Of a stretch of DNA of 64,000 nt, positions 25,633-34,551 are shown one piece after another. A program made the translations under genes and the position numbers. The stretch covers positions 124,001 through 188,000 of the forward strand of contig NZ_JOGO01000004.1 in NCBI RefSeq assembly GCF_000719475.1. The letters are read 5' to 3'. Below the pieces are notes generated by a model. That model saw only the letters and a program-made list of their open reading frames with translations. It ran no database searches and was not told where the DNA came from. Numbering within the stretch: the stretch's first letter is position 1; each line of letters starts with the position of its first letter. The DNA is from Streptomyces sp. NRRL F-5630 (lineage in GTDB: Bacteria > Actinomycetota > Actinomycetes > Streptomycetales > Streptomycetaceae).

Positions 25633-26466
25633 ATGGTGGACCCGCGGACGGTCGTCCTTCCCAACGGGGCCGCGGTCCCGGCACTCGGTCAGGGCACCTG
25701 GGGGATGGGGGAAGATCCCGGGCGCCGCGCGGCCGAGGTGTCGGCCCTGCGCGCCGGGCTGGACCTGGGGATGACCCTCGTCGACACCGCTGAGATGTAC
25801 GGGGACGGCGCGGCGGAGGAAGTGGTGGCCGAGGCGGTGGCCGGACGGCGGGACGACGTCTTCCTGGTCAGCAAGGTGCTTCCCTCCCACGCGGACGCCC
25901 GTGGAGTGGCCCAGGCATGCCGGGGGAGCCTGCGCCGTCTGCGCACGGACCGGATCGATCTGTACCTGCTGCACTGGCGTGGCTCCGTGCCGCTGGAGGA
26001 GACGGTCGAGGCGTTCGAGTCCCTGGTGCGGGAGGGGGCCATCCGCTCCTGGGGGGTGAGCAACCTCGACGTGGACGATCTCGCGGACCTGCCGCCCGAG
26101 ACCAGGCCGCAGACCGACCAGGTGCTGTACAACCTCAGCCGCCGGGGGCCTGAGTATGGTCTGCTGCCGAGGTGCCGTGAACTCTCGATTCCCGTCATGG
26201 CGTACTCGCCGGTCGAGCAGGGCCGTCTGCTCGGCCACACGGCGCTGCGGGAGGTGGCAGCCGCCCACGGTGCGACGCCCGCGCAGATCGCCCTGGCCTG
26301 GGTCCTGCGGCACGAGGACGTCATCGCGATCCCGAAAGCGTCTTCCCGCGCCCACATAGAGGAGAACCGGGCAGCTTGGGAGATGGACCTGTCCGCCGAG
26401 GACCTCGCGGCCCTGGACCGGGCGTTCCCGCCACCAGAGGGCAAACGGCCGCTGGAGATGCTGTGA
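25633..26466 (+). CDS. Aldo/keto reductase
   Basis: 277 residues from ATG 25633, with AGGAGG 5 nt upstream. The catalytic tetrad is visible: D51 and Y56 in DTAEMYGDG, K81 in LVSKVL and H114 in YLLHW. C-terminal IPKASSRAHIEEN is the NADPH-binding loop. The family reduces aldehydes and ketones. It follows the FAD oxidase by 114 bp on the same strand. Confidence 0.92.
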   Translation: MVDPRTVVLPNGAAVPALGQGTWGMGEDPGRRAAEVSALRAGLDLGMTLVDTAEMYGDGAAEEVVAEAVAGRRDDVFLVSKVLPSHADARGVAQACRGSLRRLRTDRIDLYLLHWRGSVPLEETVEAFESLVREGAIRSWGVSNLDVDDLADLPPETRPQTDQVLYNLSRRGPEYGLLPRCRELSIPVMAYSPVEQGRLLGHTALREVAAAHGATPAQIALAWVLRHEDVIAIPKASSRAHIEENRAAWEMDLSAEDLAALDRAFPPPEGKRPLEML

Positions 26467-26723
26467 CACACCTCTAAAACGCGCCCGGCCGCGCTCCGCC
26501 TGGAGCAGCCGGCGGCGCTCGGCCCGGTCAGGCCGCTGATAGGCAGGGCCGGTCATCGTGGTCGTGGGAGCGGATTGTTCAAGGGGTCGCCGCCCGGTCC
26601 ACGCATCGGACGCCGACCGCCCGCGGACTGCGTTTGCGGGCGGGGCGACGCCAGGTGACGGTGAGGGGAGAGCCGACGGTTCCACGGCGGCGATCCGGCT
26701 CCGCCCCCTGAGGGGAGCACGCG

Positions 26724-27200
26724 ATGAACGGCAAGGCACTGGCGTTGAGCGGTCTGGTCGCAGGTGGTGGAGCAGTGGTGGTGATCCGCCGGTGGAGAGG
26801 CGCGTCGCGCGGGGCCGCCGGCGGGCGCAGAGATCGCTGGCACACGGTGACGATCAACCGTCCACCGGACGAGGTCGCTCCGAACGGACGGCTCCCCGAG
26901 CCGCTCGCGAAGCTCGGCGGCACGGTCGAGGTCCAGGCGCGGCCGGCTCCCGGAGACCGCGGCACCGAGGTCGCCGCCCGCCTCCGCGATCCCGTGCCGT
27001 CGGGGCCTGGAGAGGCTGCGGCCCGGTTCAAGGGCCAGGACCCGCGCGGGCCGGTCCGCCGGGCGCTGCGCGACTCCCGGGCGTTGCTCGAGACGGGCGA
27101 GGTACTCAGCCCCGACAAGCCGCCGACGACCCACCCCGGTCCTGGCGGAAAGCTCATCGCGGCCCTCGCCGGGCGCGCACGCGAGGAGGGAGGGCTGTGA
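26724..27200 (+). CDS. Conserved small protein with N-terminal membrane segment, paired with a zinc ADH
   Basis: 158 residues. An N-terminal hydrophobic stretch (about 6-21) is followed by a basic linker and a soluble region (HTVTINRPPDEVAPNGRLPE, then GGTVEVQARPAPGDRGTEVAARL) that looks SRPBCC/cyclase-like, though I cannot confirm the family. Its stop overlaps the GTG of the zinc dehydrogenase (GTGA), so the two are translationally coupled. It may anchor or assist that enzyme. AGGGGAGCACGCG upstream supports the ATG at 26724. Confidence 0.65.
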   Translation: MNGKALALSGLVAGGGAVVVIRRWRGASRGAAGGRRDRWHTVTINRPPDEVAPNGRLPEPLAKLGGTVEVQARPAPGDRGTEVAARLRDPVPSGPGEAAARFKGQDPRGPVRRALRDSRALLETGEVLSPDKPPTTHPGPGGKLIAALAGRAREEGGL

Positions 27201-28366
27201 GGGCACTCACCTGGAACGGAGTCGACGACCTGACGGTCGAACAGGTCCCCGACCCGCGGATCATCAACCGCCAGGACGCGATCGTCAAGGTGCGTCTGAG
27301 CTCGGTCTGCGGCTCGGACCTGCATCTGCTCGGCGGCTACCTGCCGGCCATGGAGCGCGGTGACGTGCTCGGCCACGAGTTCCTCGGCGACATCGTCGAG
27401 GTGGGCCCCGACGTCCGCAGGCGGTCGGTCGGCGAACGGGTGGTGGTGTGCTCGTTCTTCGGCTGCGGCCAGTGCTGGTACTGCCAGAACGGCCTCTGGT
27501 CGCTGTGCGACAACGCGAACACCAATCCGGGCCTCACCGAGTTCGCCTACGGCCAGCCGCTCGGCGCCTGCTTCGGCTACTCACATGCTCTCGGCGGCAA
27601 CGCCGGAAGCCACGCCGAGTACATCCGCGTTCCCTACGTCGACCACGGCGCTTTTCCCGTGCCCGAGGAGGTTTCCGATCAGGCCGCGGTGTTCGCCTCG
27701 GACGCGGCGCCCACCGGCTGGATGGGAGCCGATCTCGGCGGTGTCAAGCCCGGCGACGTGGTCGCGGTCTGGGGTTGCGGCGCCGTCGGCCAGATGGCGG
27801 CCCGGGCGGCCATGCTGCTCGGAGCCGAGCGCGTGATCGTCATCGACCGCTTCCCCGAGCGTCTCGCCATGGCCACCGAGTACGTCGGCTGCGAGACGAT
27901 CGACTACACCCGGACCGACGTCGGTGGGGAACTGCTCGAACGCAGCGGCGGACGCGGTCCTGACGTGTGCATCGAGGCCGTCGGGATGGAGTCGCACACC
28001 GACGGCCCGGTCAATTTCTACGACAAGGCGAAGCAGCACCTCGCCCTCCAGTCCGACCGCCCCAGTGCCCTGCGCGAGGCGATCTACCACTGCCGCAAGG
28101 GCGGGTCGGTCTTCTGCCTCGGTGTGTTCGGCGGGCTGATCGACAAGTTCCCCATGGGCGCGTTGCTGAACAAGGGCCTGACCCTCCGCGGCGCCCAGCA
28201 GATGGGCCAGAACTACATCCCCATGCTGCTCCAGCGCATCGCGACCGGGGAGCTCAAGACCGATCACCTCATGACCCACCCGATGTCCCTCGACGAGGGA
28301 CCGCGGGGCTACGACATGTTCAAGCACAAGAAGGATGGCTGCGTGCGCGCGGTCCTGAAGCCGTAG
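27197..28366 (+). CDS. Zinc-dependent alcohol dehydrogenase, formaldehyde-dehydrogenase-like
   Basis: 389 residues from GTG 27197, overlapping the previous stop. Catalytic zinc ligands C38 (SVCGSDLH) and H60-E61 (GHEF) are present, and structural-zinc cysteines C90, C93, C96 and C104 follow (CGQCWYCQNGLWSLC). The Rossmann loop is GCGAVG. The long insert after residue 250 resembles glutathione-independent formaldehyde dehydrogenases. A second member of this family is 1.2 kb downstream, so the block encodes two related aldehyde/alcohol enzymes. Confidence 0.92.
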   Translation: MRALTWNGVDDLTVEQVPDPRIINRQDAIVKVRLSSVCGSDLHLLGGYLPAMERGDVLGHEFLGDIVEVGPDVRRRSVGERVVVCSFFGCGQCWYCQNGLWSLCDNANTNPGLTEFAYGQPLGACFGYSHALGGNAGSHAEYIRVPYVDHGAFPVPEEVSDQAAVFASDAAPTGWMGADLGGVKPGDVVAVWGCGAVGQMAARAAMLLGAERVIVIDRFPERLAMATEYVGCETIDYTRTDVGGELLERSGGRGPDVCIEAVGMESHTDGPVNFYDKAKQHLALQSDRPSALREAIYHCRKGGSVFCLGVFGGLIDKFPMGALLNKGLTLRGAQQMGQNYIPMLLQRIATGELKTDHLMTHPMSLDEGPRGYDMFKHKKDGCVRAVLKP

Positions 28367-28380
28367 GCCACCTCGCCCCG

Positions 28381-28569
28381 GACAGTCCGGCGAGAATTTT
28401 CCATGGCGTCCAGGGCGCTCACGAGGGCCGGAGAGCGAGCTTCGCCGACGGGCGCCAGGCGCGTCTGCCGGGTGCGTTCGCGGAAGCGCTCGCTGAGAAC
28501 GCGGGTGTGCTCTTCGAGGAGCCCTCGATCGAGCAGCTCGATGTCGTCGCAAAGAAGCATCCGGCGTAG
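28381..28569 (+). pseudogene. Possible C-terminal gene fragment
   Basis: One frame reads QARLPGAFAEALAENAGV followed by LFEEPSIEQLDVVAKKHPA and a stop. This has normal protein composition, unlike the other frames, but no start codon or SD is visible and the frame opens inside the region after the ADH stop. It may be the tail of a deleted gene. I do not recognise the family. The rest of 28570-28961 shows nothing recognisable. Confidence 0.25.
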
Positions 28570-28961
28570 GGCGGTGTTGCCCGGGGGGCGCGTGCTTCGG
28601 TGGGGCCGGTGGCGTCTCAGCACCTGGCGGGTTCCCGGCTCGTTACAGGCCACGCACGCCGATTCGCCCCTTTTGACACATCTTGCAGGGGCGGGGAGTG
28701 TGGGTGTGGTGAGGCTGTTCCGTGCGGCACTCCGTCCACGGTGACAGGCCCACCAGAGCACGGAGACCGGCCAGGCCGACGTTCAGCGCCCTGGATTCTC
28801 TCCCAGAAACAGTCGCCGGACCAGGCGCCGAAGGTCCATCAGTACGTCGACATCCCGAGAACGGCTGGACCAAGGCCCTCCTCCACCCGACGGCAGCTGA
28901 GCGGTGACAACACGGACCCGGATACCGGTCCCCCGCCGCCCACCGGAAGGAACCACGCACC

Positions 28962-29519
28962 ATGACCAACGAACTGAACGGCAGGAAGGTCGCCATCCTG
29001 GCCACGGACGGCGTCGAGCGCGTCGAACTCGAGGAACCTCTCGGCGCGTTGCTGGGAGCGGGAGCGCAGGCCGAACTCCTCTCCCTCCACACCGGCGAGA
29101 TCAACGCGCGCCAGATGGACCTCGACCCGGCCGGAACCTTCACCGTGGACAAGAAGGTCGCCGATGCCCGCGTGGACGACTACGAGGCGCTCCTGCTGCC
29201 CGGCGGCACCATGAATCCCGACCAACTGCGTACCGACCCTGACGCCGTCGCCTTCGTGAGGGAATTCATGGAGACCGGCAAGCCCGTCGCCACCATCTGC
29301 CACGGACCCTGGACACTCGCGGAGGCCGGCGTGCTGCACGGTCGCCGCCTCACCTCCTGGCCCAGCATTCGCACCGACCTGCGCAACGCCGGTGCCGACG
29401 TCGTCGACGAGGAGGTCGTGATCGACCGCCAGTTGATCTCCAGCCGCGGCCCGCAGGACCTGCCCGCCTTCTGCGAGGCGATCATCGAAGGCTTCGCCAG
29501 CGCGCCGCAACCCGCCTGA
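28962..29519 (+). CDS. PfpI/DJ-1 family protein (YhbO/YraA-like deglycase or protease)
   Basis: 185 residues. Nucleophile elbow ATICHGPW (Cys113) and strand LLLPGGTMNPD are typical of the PfpI/YhbO subgroup, which is linked to repair of glyoxal- or methylglyoxal-modified targets and to stress resistance. GGAAGGA upstream of ATG 28962 supports the start. Its place among aldehyde-handling enzymes fits a carbonyl-stress role. Confidence 0.88.
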   Translation: MTNELNGRKVAILATDGVERVELEEPLGALLGAGAQAELLSLHTGEINARQMDLDPAGTFTVDKKVADARVDDYEALLLPGGTMNPDQLRTDPDAVAFVREFMETGKPVATICHGPWTLAEAGVLHGRRLTSWPSIRTDLRNAGADVVDEEVVIDRQLISSRGPQDLPAFCEAIIEGFASAPQPA

Positions 29520-29602
29520 TCGGGAGAAGCCGCCGCAGGCCGCCGAGATGGCCTCCGGCACTCGCACGACCGAGTCCCCGTGGACCAGCAGAGGAGATCG
29601 CC

Positions 29603-30796
29603 ATGGCAAGCAGCAACCGCGCCGTCACCTTCCAGAACCCGAAGGACATGCGCGTCGATTCCCTGGACTTCCCGAAGCTCCAGATGCCGAACGGGAAGAA
29701 GGCCCCGCACGGAGTCATCCTCAAGATCGTCGCCACCAACATCTGCGGGAGCGACCTGCACATCTACCGCGGGTCCTTCCCGGTGCCCCAGGGCATGGTG
29801 ATGGGGCACGAGATGACCGGGGAGGTCATCGAGGTCGGCCCCGACGTCGAGTTCCTCAGCGAGGGTGACCTCGTCTCCGTCCCGTTCAACGTCGCCTGCG
29901 GCCGTTGCCGCAACTGCAGGGCGCGCAGGACCGACGTCTGCGAGACCACGAACCCCGATGTGTCCTGCGGAGCGTACGGCTTCAACCTGGGCGACTGGAC
30001 CGGCGGGCAGGCCGAGTACCTGTTCGTCCCGTACGCCGACTTCCAGCTCCTGCGCTTCCCGGACAGGGACCAGGCCATGGCGAAAATCCGTGACCTGGCG
30101 CTGCTCTCGGACATCCTGCCCACCGCGTTCCACGGCCTCATGGAGGCCGGTGCCAAGCCGGGCTCGACCGTGTACATCGCCGGCGCCGGCCCGGTCGGCC
30201 GCTGCGGCGCAGCAGCGGCGCGCCTCCTCGGGGCGTCCTGCATCATCGTCGGCGACTACAGCAAGGACCGTCTGGAGCTGGTGGAGAAGAACGGCTGCGA
30301 GACCATCGACCTGAGCCAGGACGCAGCACTCACCGACCAGATCGAGGCCATCCTGGGCGAACCCATGGTGGACTGCGCAGTCGACTACGTCGGCAGCGAG
30401 GCACACGGCATCGGGCACGAGAGCGGGAACATGGACCCGGCGTACGCGATCAACCAGGTGGTCGACGCCACGCGGGCGGGCGGAGCCACCGGAGTCATCG
30501 GCGTCTACGGCCCAGACCCGCTCGCGAAGTCGAAGGCCGAGCAAGAGGGAACGTACCCGATCGACTTCGGCCAGGCATGGATAAAATCCCCGCGGATCTC
30601 CGCCGGGCAGGCACCGATCATGCACTACAACCGCGAGCTGATGATGGCGATCCTGTGGGACCGCATGCCCTACTTGAGCGCCATGCTCAACACGAAGGTG
30701 ATCAGCCTCGACGACGCCCCCGGCGCCTACGCGACCTTCGATACCGGAGTGGCCGAGAAGTTCATCATCGACCCCCACGGCCTCATCGACGCCTGA
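29603..30796 (+). CDS. fdhA: Glutathione-independent formaldehyde dehydrogenase
   Basis: 397 residues, the length of the Pseudomonas enzyme. Catalytic zinc ligands C48 (NICGSDLH) and H69-E70 (GHEMTGEV) are present, together with a structural-zinc cluster (CGRCRNC, then DVC), the NAD loop GAGPVG and the long family-specific insert near 270-320 (HGIGHESGNMDPAYAINQ). This class is an NAD-dependent dismutase/dehydrogenase of formaldehyde and other aldehydes that tightly holds its cofactor. GAGGAGATCGCC upstream supports ATG 29603. It is the last gene of the aldehyde block. Confidence 0.93.
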   Translation: MASSNRAVTFQNPKDMRVDSLDFPKLQMPNGKKAPHGVILKIVATNICGSDLHIYRGSFPVPQGMVMGHEMTGEVIEVGPDVEFLSEGDLVSVPFNVACGRCRNCRARRTDVCETTNPDVSCGAYGFNLGDWTGGQAEYLFVPYADFQLLRFPDRDQAMAKIRDLALLSDILPTAFHGLMEAGAKPGSTVYIAGAGPVGRCGAAAARLLGASCIIVGDYSKDRLELVEKNGCETIDLSQDAALTDQIEAILGEPMVDCAVDYVGSEAHGIGHESGNMDPAYAINQVVDATRAGGATGVIGVYGPDPLAKSKAEQEGTYPIDFGQAWIKSPRISAGQAPIMHYNRELMMAILWDRMPYLSAMLNTKVISLDDAPGAYATFDTGVAEKFIIDPHGLIDA

Positions 30797-31040
30797 GGGC
30801 CGCCCTCGCCGCCGCCCTGTGCTGCTACAAGCGACTCGTCCGCCTCACCATGTAGGACACGGTCTAAGCTGCGCGGCGCCGCCGTCCGTCGCCGGGTTCG
30901 GGCACCGGGCCGGGCACGGACTGCGACAGAACAGTGATGGTGCCGTACGTGGCGGCCTGGGCGGTGGACATCGACCGGCGCCAGCACTCATGCCGTGCTC
31001 CCCCTGGCCGAGTCGTTCTTGGCCATCGGGTCGGTAGAGG

Positions 31041-31709
31041 TCACGGAGTGGGGCGGGCCGAGGAACTGTTCGTCCACGCCACGTCGAACTGCTGGAGGGC
31101 TATCGAGTACAGGAGTCCGGGGGCCTGGGCGTATAGGCAGGGGGAGTTCCTGCCGTGGCTGGAGCTGCTGTAGAAGGTGAGGTAGGCCACCCGGTCCGTG
31201 GCGATCACGCGGCAGGTGTTAGGGAGGTTGAAGCTGCGCAGTTCCACGTGGGGTTGCGCGCGGGTCACCTGGGCGATGTAGTCCGTGTTCGCCCGAACCT
31301 GGTCCTTGAGCAGGTCCGGCGTGAAGCCGGGATCGAAGAGGCGCAGATCTTGTGAGCGTCGGTCGAGCCAGGAGTCGCCCGGCGCGAGCGTGTCGGGCAG
31401 CAGTACCTGGACGGACCCCGGGGATAGCTCCCCCGACCACAGGGGCGAGAAAACCTCGCGGGTGAGTACGTTTCCTCGTCCCGCCATGACCTTGATCCAA
31501 CTGGCTTGGCCAAGGTCACGGGCGATGTCGCCCTCGGCGGACGACTGGTGACGGTACACACGGGCGAGCCCGGTGCCGGTGAGGCGCGAGCAGACCGCGA
31601 CCAGCCACCACAGAGGGCGGGAGCCGCGTACGAGGCCGAGGACGAGGACGATCGCGCTGGCTGCAAGCGAGCTGAGTATTCCGAACAGAAAAGCAGTCAT
31701 GCGAGCCAT
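31041..31709 (-). CDS. Membrane-anchored protein with a possible phospholipase-D-like fold (no HKD motif)
   Basis: 222 residues. One or two N-terminal hydrophobic helices (about 5-40) are followed by a soluble domain of about 170 residues with IARDLGQASWIKVMAGRG, VQVLLPDT, VELRSFNLPN and LYAQAPGLLYSIALQQFDVAW. This strand-helix layout recalls catalytically dead PLD-like sensor domains fused to actinobacterial regulators, but that assignment is a guess. No HxKxxxxD motif is present. It is the third gene of the minus-strand operon beginning at 34464, 53 bp after the nucleosidase-like gene. Confidence 0.6.
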   Translation of the reverse strand: MARMTAFLFGILSSLAASAIVLVLGLVRGSRPLWWLVAVCSRLTGTGLARVYRHQSSAEGDIARDLGQASWIKVMAGRGNVLTREVFSPLWSGELSPGSVQVLLPDTLAPGDSWLDRRSQDLRLFDPGFTPDLLKDQVRANTDYIAQVTRAQPHVELRSFNLPNTCRVIATDRVAYLTFYSSSSHGRNSPCLYAQAPGLLYSIALQQFDVAWTNSSSARPTP

Positions 31710-31762
31710 CTCCCTGTGTATGGCTGATCTCGGGCAGCCGGATTTGACCGTTCGGCGGAGAG

Positions 31763-32683
31763 TCAGCAGAGATAGGTCAGGAGTTCTCTTAGGATGTACG
31801 CGGCGTTCCGGGCCGCCAGTTCATGGAAGCCGTGCCCCTTTTCCTGGTCGGCATTGTCGGACACGCCCCGGATAACGATCCAGCCGGGATTGATGGCGTC
31901 ATGGACTGAGTTCTCCTGCCAGTACTGGCTCAGTCCGCCGGCTTCCATGTCGACCGCCAGAACCTTCTCATGATAATTCTTGAGCCAGTCACGGATATCG
32001 CTCTCCCGATCCGCGATGACGGCTTCACCGGACCCGATCAAGCCTGGGTAGACCTCAAATTCCTCCGATGCGTGCGTGGCCAGTTGGCCGTGGATCCGTG
32101 CCGGGGTTCCGTGATCGGTGAAGAAGGCATTCACCCCATGGACGACCGGTGCGGGCGCCTGGCGGTGTTCGCCGCGCCGGCGGACGTCTCCCAGCGGATT
32201 GATCTTGCGGTTCTCGTAGTACACGATCTCGGTGGAGACGATGACGTTGCCGATACGCGCGTGTTGGTCGTGGATTCCTCCACCCACGCCCACGAGCGCC
32301 CACAGCCGCGGGGTGTAGTGGCGGCGCAGGTTTTCCAGGGCGGCCATTGCCGAGCGCTGCCCCTGGCTCTGACTCTGGGTGGCCACGATGCGTACGGTTG
32401 CCTCTGGGGTGGTGTGTTCGCCCTGGTAGAAATATAGCCCGCCACCCACCTTGTGCCGTTCGAGTTTCAACTCGTCTACTACGGAGCGCAGTTCCTCACT
32501 CAAGATTGTGACCACACCGATGTCCCATCCGGCGGCGGCCGGTTCGCCGTCCGAGCCGACCTCGGCGGGGCGCGTGGACTGGCGGGAGGGATCGGCCTGG
32601 AATACGCGAGCGTTCTCCCCGATGGCGTTGTTCTTGAAATCGTTGTGGTCGCCGTGGTTGACGATTCCGCGATTGGTGTTCAC
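31763..32683 (-). CDS. Nucleoside phosphorylase/nucleosidase-fold effector with N-terminal Asn-rich signalling motif
   Basis: 306 residues from GTG 32683, with GGAGG lying inside the end of the upstream gene and a GTGA overlap. Residues about 54-306 form a PNP/UDP-phosphorylase (MTA/SAH-nucleosidase-like) domain: GVVTILSEEL, GVGGGIHD, VLAVDMEAGG (ribose-binding Glu) and VIRGVSDNAD (catalytic Asp). Residues 4-27 carry NRGIVNHGDHNDFKNNAIG, which aligns with the C-terminal tail of the protein encoded upstream. PNP-type domains occur as toxic effectors in NLR-like immune proteins. I infer that the short motif recruits this enzyme to the membrane partner. Confidence 0.8.
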   Translation of the reverse strand: MNTNRGIVNHGDHNDFKNNAIGENARVFQADPSRQSTRPAEVGSDGEPAAAGWDIGVVTILSEELRSVVDELKLERHKVGGGLYFYQGEHTTPEATVRIVATQSQSQGQRSAMAALENLRRHYTPRLWALVGVGGGIHDQHARIGNVIVSTEIVYYENRKINPLGDVRRRGEHRQAPAPVVHGVNAFFTDHGTPARIHGQLATHASEEFEVYPGLIGSGEAVIADRESDIRDWLKNYHEKVLAVDMEAGGLSQYWQENSVHDAINPGWIVIRGVSDNADQEKGHGFHELAARNAAYILRELLTYLC

Positions 32684-34464
32684 TTGTTTCCTCCACCGCT
32701 GGGATTGGGACCTGACGATTCATGTGCGGACGCGCCGACCTGTGCGGCGTCGCCCACGGCGTTGTTGCTGAAATTGTTGTTGTCGCCGAAGTTGAAGATG
32801 CCACTGTTGATGATTTTGGTCGCGCGATCGTTGAACTCGGACGCGTCCACGTCGTGAGTGGCCAGGAAGTCACCGGTAGCCCGGAGTAGCCGGCGCTCGA
32901 TCGTCTTCATCCGGCCGAGAATGTCGGTCTTCTCTAGTTGGATCTTGGACCATTCCTGCGCCGACTTCTCTCGTATGCTCACGCGGCTACCGATCAGGAC
33001 GTTTCGGATTGGCGTGGAGGTGAGATCGTGGGGAAATATGACCGCTTTCGCCAGGGAATAGAGATAGCGTATGAGCCGCCAGGAGTGTCGGATCTCCGAA
33101 GGTAGTTCGGCGAGCTCACGCAAGGCCGCCCAGGCGACTGCCAGGACACCATGGTGCCCGAATTCCGCAGTGCGCTGGAAAGATCTCGGCGTGTGGGCGA
33201 GGACGCACGCGGCGGTGGAGATGCTCAGCGTGCGCCCTTGAACGCTGATGTGCAGCAGGACCGTCGCGACGAACTCGGCCCCTTCGGCAGGAGTGGTCAC
33301 CTCAAGGAAGTGGTACTCCTTCGATCCGGGCGTGTTAATGATCTCCCGCAGCCGGGTTGCGTCGAACTCGCGGGTCAGAAGCGAACGGTCAATCGCCACA
33401 TCGGTCTCGGCGACGTACACGCGGTCGGTGACTCGTGCTGGAAGCCGGACGTCCTGGCTGTCGGTGTCGAGCAACTGGACCGCCTCGCGCAGATAGTCGA
33501 CCAGTTCATGCGCCCGGAACGGAGGGACGGGGTGCTCACGTTCGTGCAGCGGTGCGCCGTCGTCGTCAGAGGGTCGGAGCAGTTGGATGCTCATGGGCGG
33601 GTTCCACTGATAGACCAGCTCACCCGCTCCAATGAAGGGCGACTCGTCGCCAAACAGCGTGAAGACAGCGAAGTCGTCCTCGTCACCGTCCTCGCTATGA
33701 CGAGCGCGGCGGTAGACCGCACAGGGATGGTGCTGCTCCGTGTCTGCCGCCTGCTCCCGGCGGGACAGGTACCGGGGCCGCAGAGCCGGTGCCCGCATGA
33801 TGCGGTGGAGTATCAACTGCCTTACAGCTCCTACGCCAAGGCACACGAACGCGATACCCGCGCCTATGTGGATGGCGGTAGTCGCCTGGCGCGGATGAGT
33901 AAGCGCGAACATCAGGCCGACCAACGTCAGGGACAGCGCAGCCCAGCCGACGCGTCTGAGTGCGTGTGCGCTCTCCGAGTATCTACGAGGGAACAGCCAC
34001 CTCAACAGAGCCCGAGGGCCCGGCACCGGCCCCAGCCCCCGACGCTTGGGCTTCCGCGCCTTCCGCCTGCTGCGCCTGGTCCGGCCGATCCGGTCGAGCC
34101 CAGGCTCCTCCCGGTCCATTTTCCTCAGCTCTACGGCGAGCGGAATCAGGCACAGGAGGGCGAGACCGCAGGAGACCATGACGGCGGTGGGCAGGGCACC
34201 AACGAAGACCGGGACACCCACCGCGCCGGCCACCGTCCCCCGCAGCAGCGCGGTCAGCGCGGCGGCCCGCCACGCGTGGCGCATGACTGGGACGATGTCG
34301 AAACCGTAGGACGGGGCGACCCTGCGGTACGGGGCGGTGCACACCTCGTCGATCACGAGATCCCGGAAGCGTTCGTCCACGTATACGCCGCTGCATAAGT
34401 GACGGGTGGCGGCGGAAGGTTCGTCCCCCACCGCCTTGGCTGATGGCGCATGGGAAGTGAACAT
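32680..34464 (-). CDS. Four-pass membrane sensor-like protein with C-terminal Asn-rich signalling motif
   Basis: 594 residues. About four membrane helices lie in 60-220 in two hairpins, separated by a highly basic loop (SRRKARKPKRRG). A long soluble region follows (about 220-550; no known domain recognised; includes EYHFLEV and IRHSWRLIRYLYSLAKAV). The tail at 553-576 reads NSGIFNFGDNNNFSNNAVG and shares 14 of 24 ungapped positions with the N-terminus of the next gene product. It begins 87 bp from the divergent Nudix regulator. Its stop overlaps the start of the nucleosidase gene, so both products should be made in a fixed ratio. Confidence 0.75.
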   Translation of the reverse strand: MFTSHAPSAKAVGDEPSAATRHLCSGVYVDERFRDLVIDEVCTAPYRRVAPSYGFDIVPVMRHAWRAAALTALLRGTVAGAVGVPVFVGALPTAVMVSCGLALLCLIPLAVELRKMDREEPGLDRIGRTRRSRRKARKPKRRGLGPVPGPRALLRWLFPRRYSESAHALRRVGWAALSLTLVGLMFALTHPRQATTAIHIGAGIAFVCLGVGAVRQLILHRIMRAPALRPRYLSRREQAADTEQHHPCAVYRRARHSEDGDEDDFAVFTLFGDESPFIGAGELVYQWNPPMSIQLLRPSDDDGAPLHEREHPVPPFRAHELVDYLREAVQLLDTDSQDVRLPARVTDRVYVAETDVAIDRSLLTREFDATRLREIINTPGSKEYHFLEVTTPAEGAEFVATVLLHISVQGRTLSISTAACVLAHTPRSFQRTAEFGHHGVLAVAWAALRELAELPSEIRHSWRLIRYLYSLAKAVIFPHDLTSTPIRNVLIGSRVSIREKSAQEWSKIQLEKTDILGRMKTIERRLLRATGDFLATHDVDASEFNDRATKIINSGIFNFGDNNNFSNNAVGDAAQVGASAHESSGPNPSGGGNK

Positions 34465-34528
34465 GCCCTACCCCTGCCCTCGTTGCGTTTTGGTCTGTGG
34501 GACCATAAGTCGCGCAGGCGTTTAAGTC

Positions 34529-34539
34529 AAGGTGACCTT
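34529..34539. promoter_or_regulatory. Inverted repeat in Nudix-regulator/membrane-protein intergenic region
   Basis: AAGGTGACCTT (5-bp half-sites around one base) lies 12 bp before the regulator GTG and within the 87-bp divergent region. An operator for the Nudix-winged-helix protein is the natural guess; the match to known NrtR boxes was not checked. Confidence 0.4.
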
Positions 34540-34551
34540 TAGGGGTTCAGC

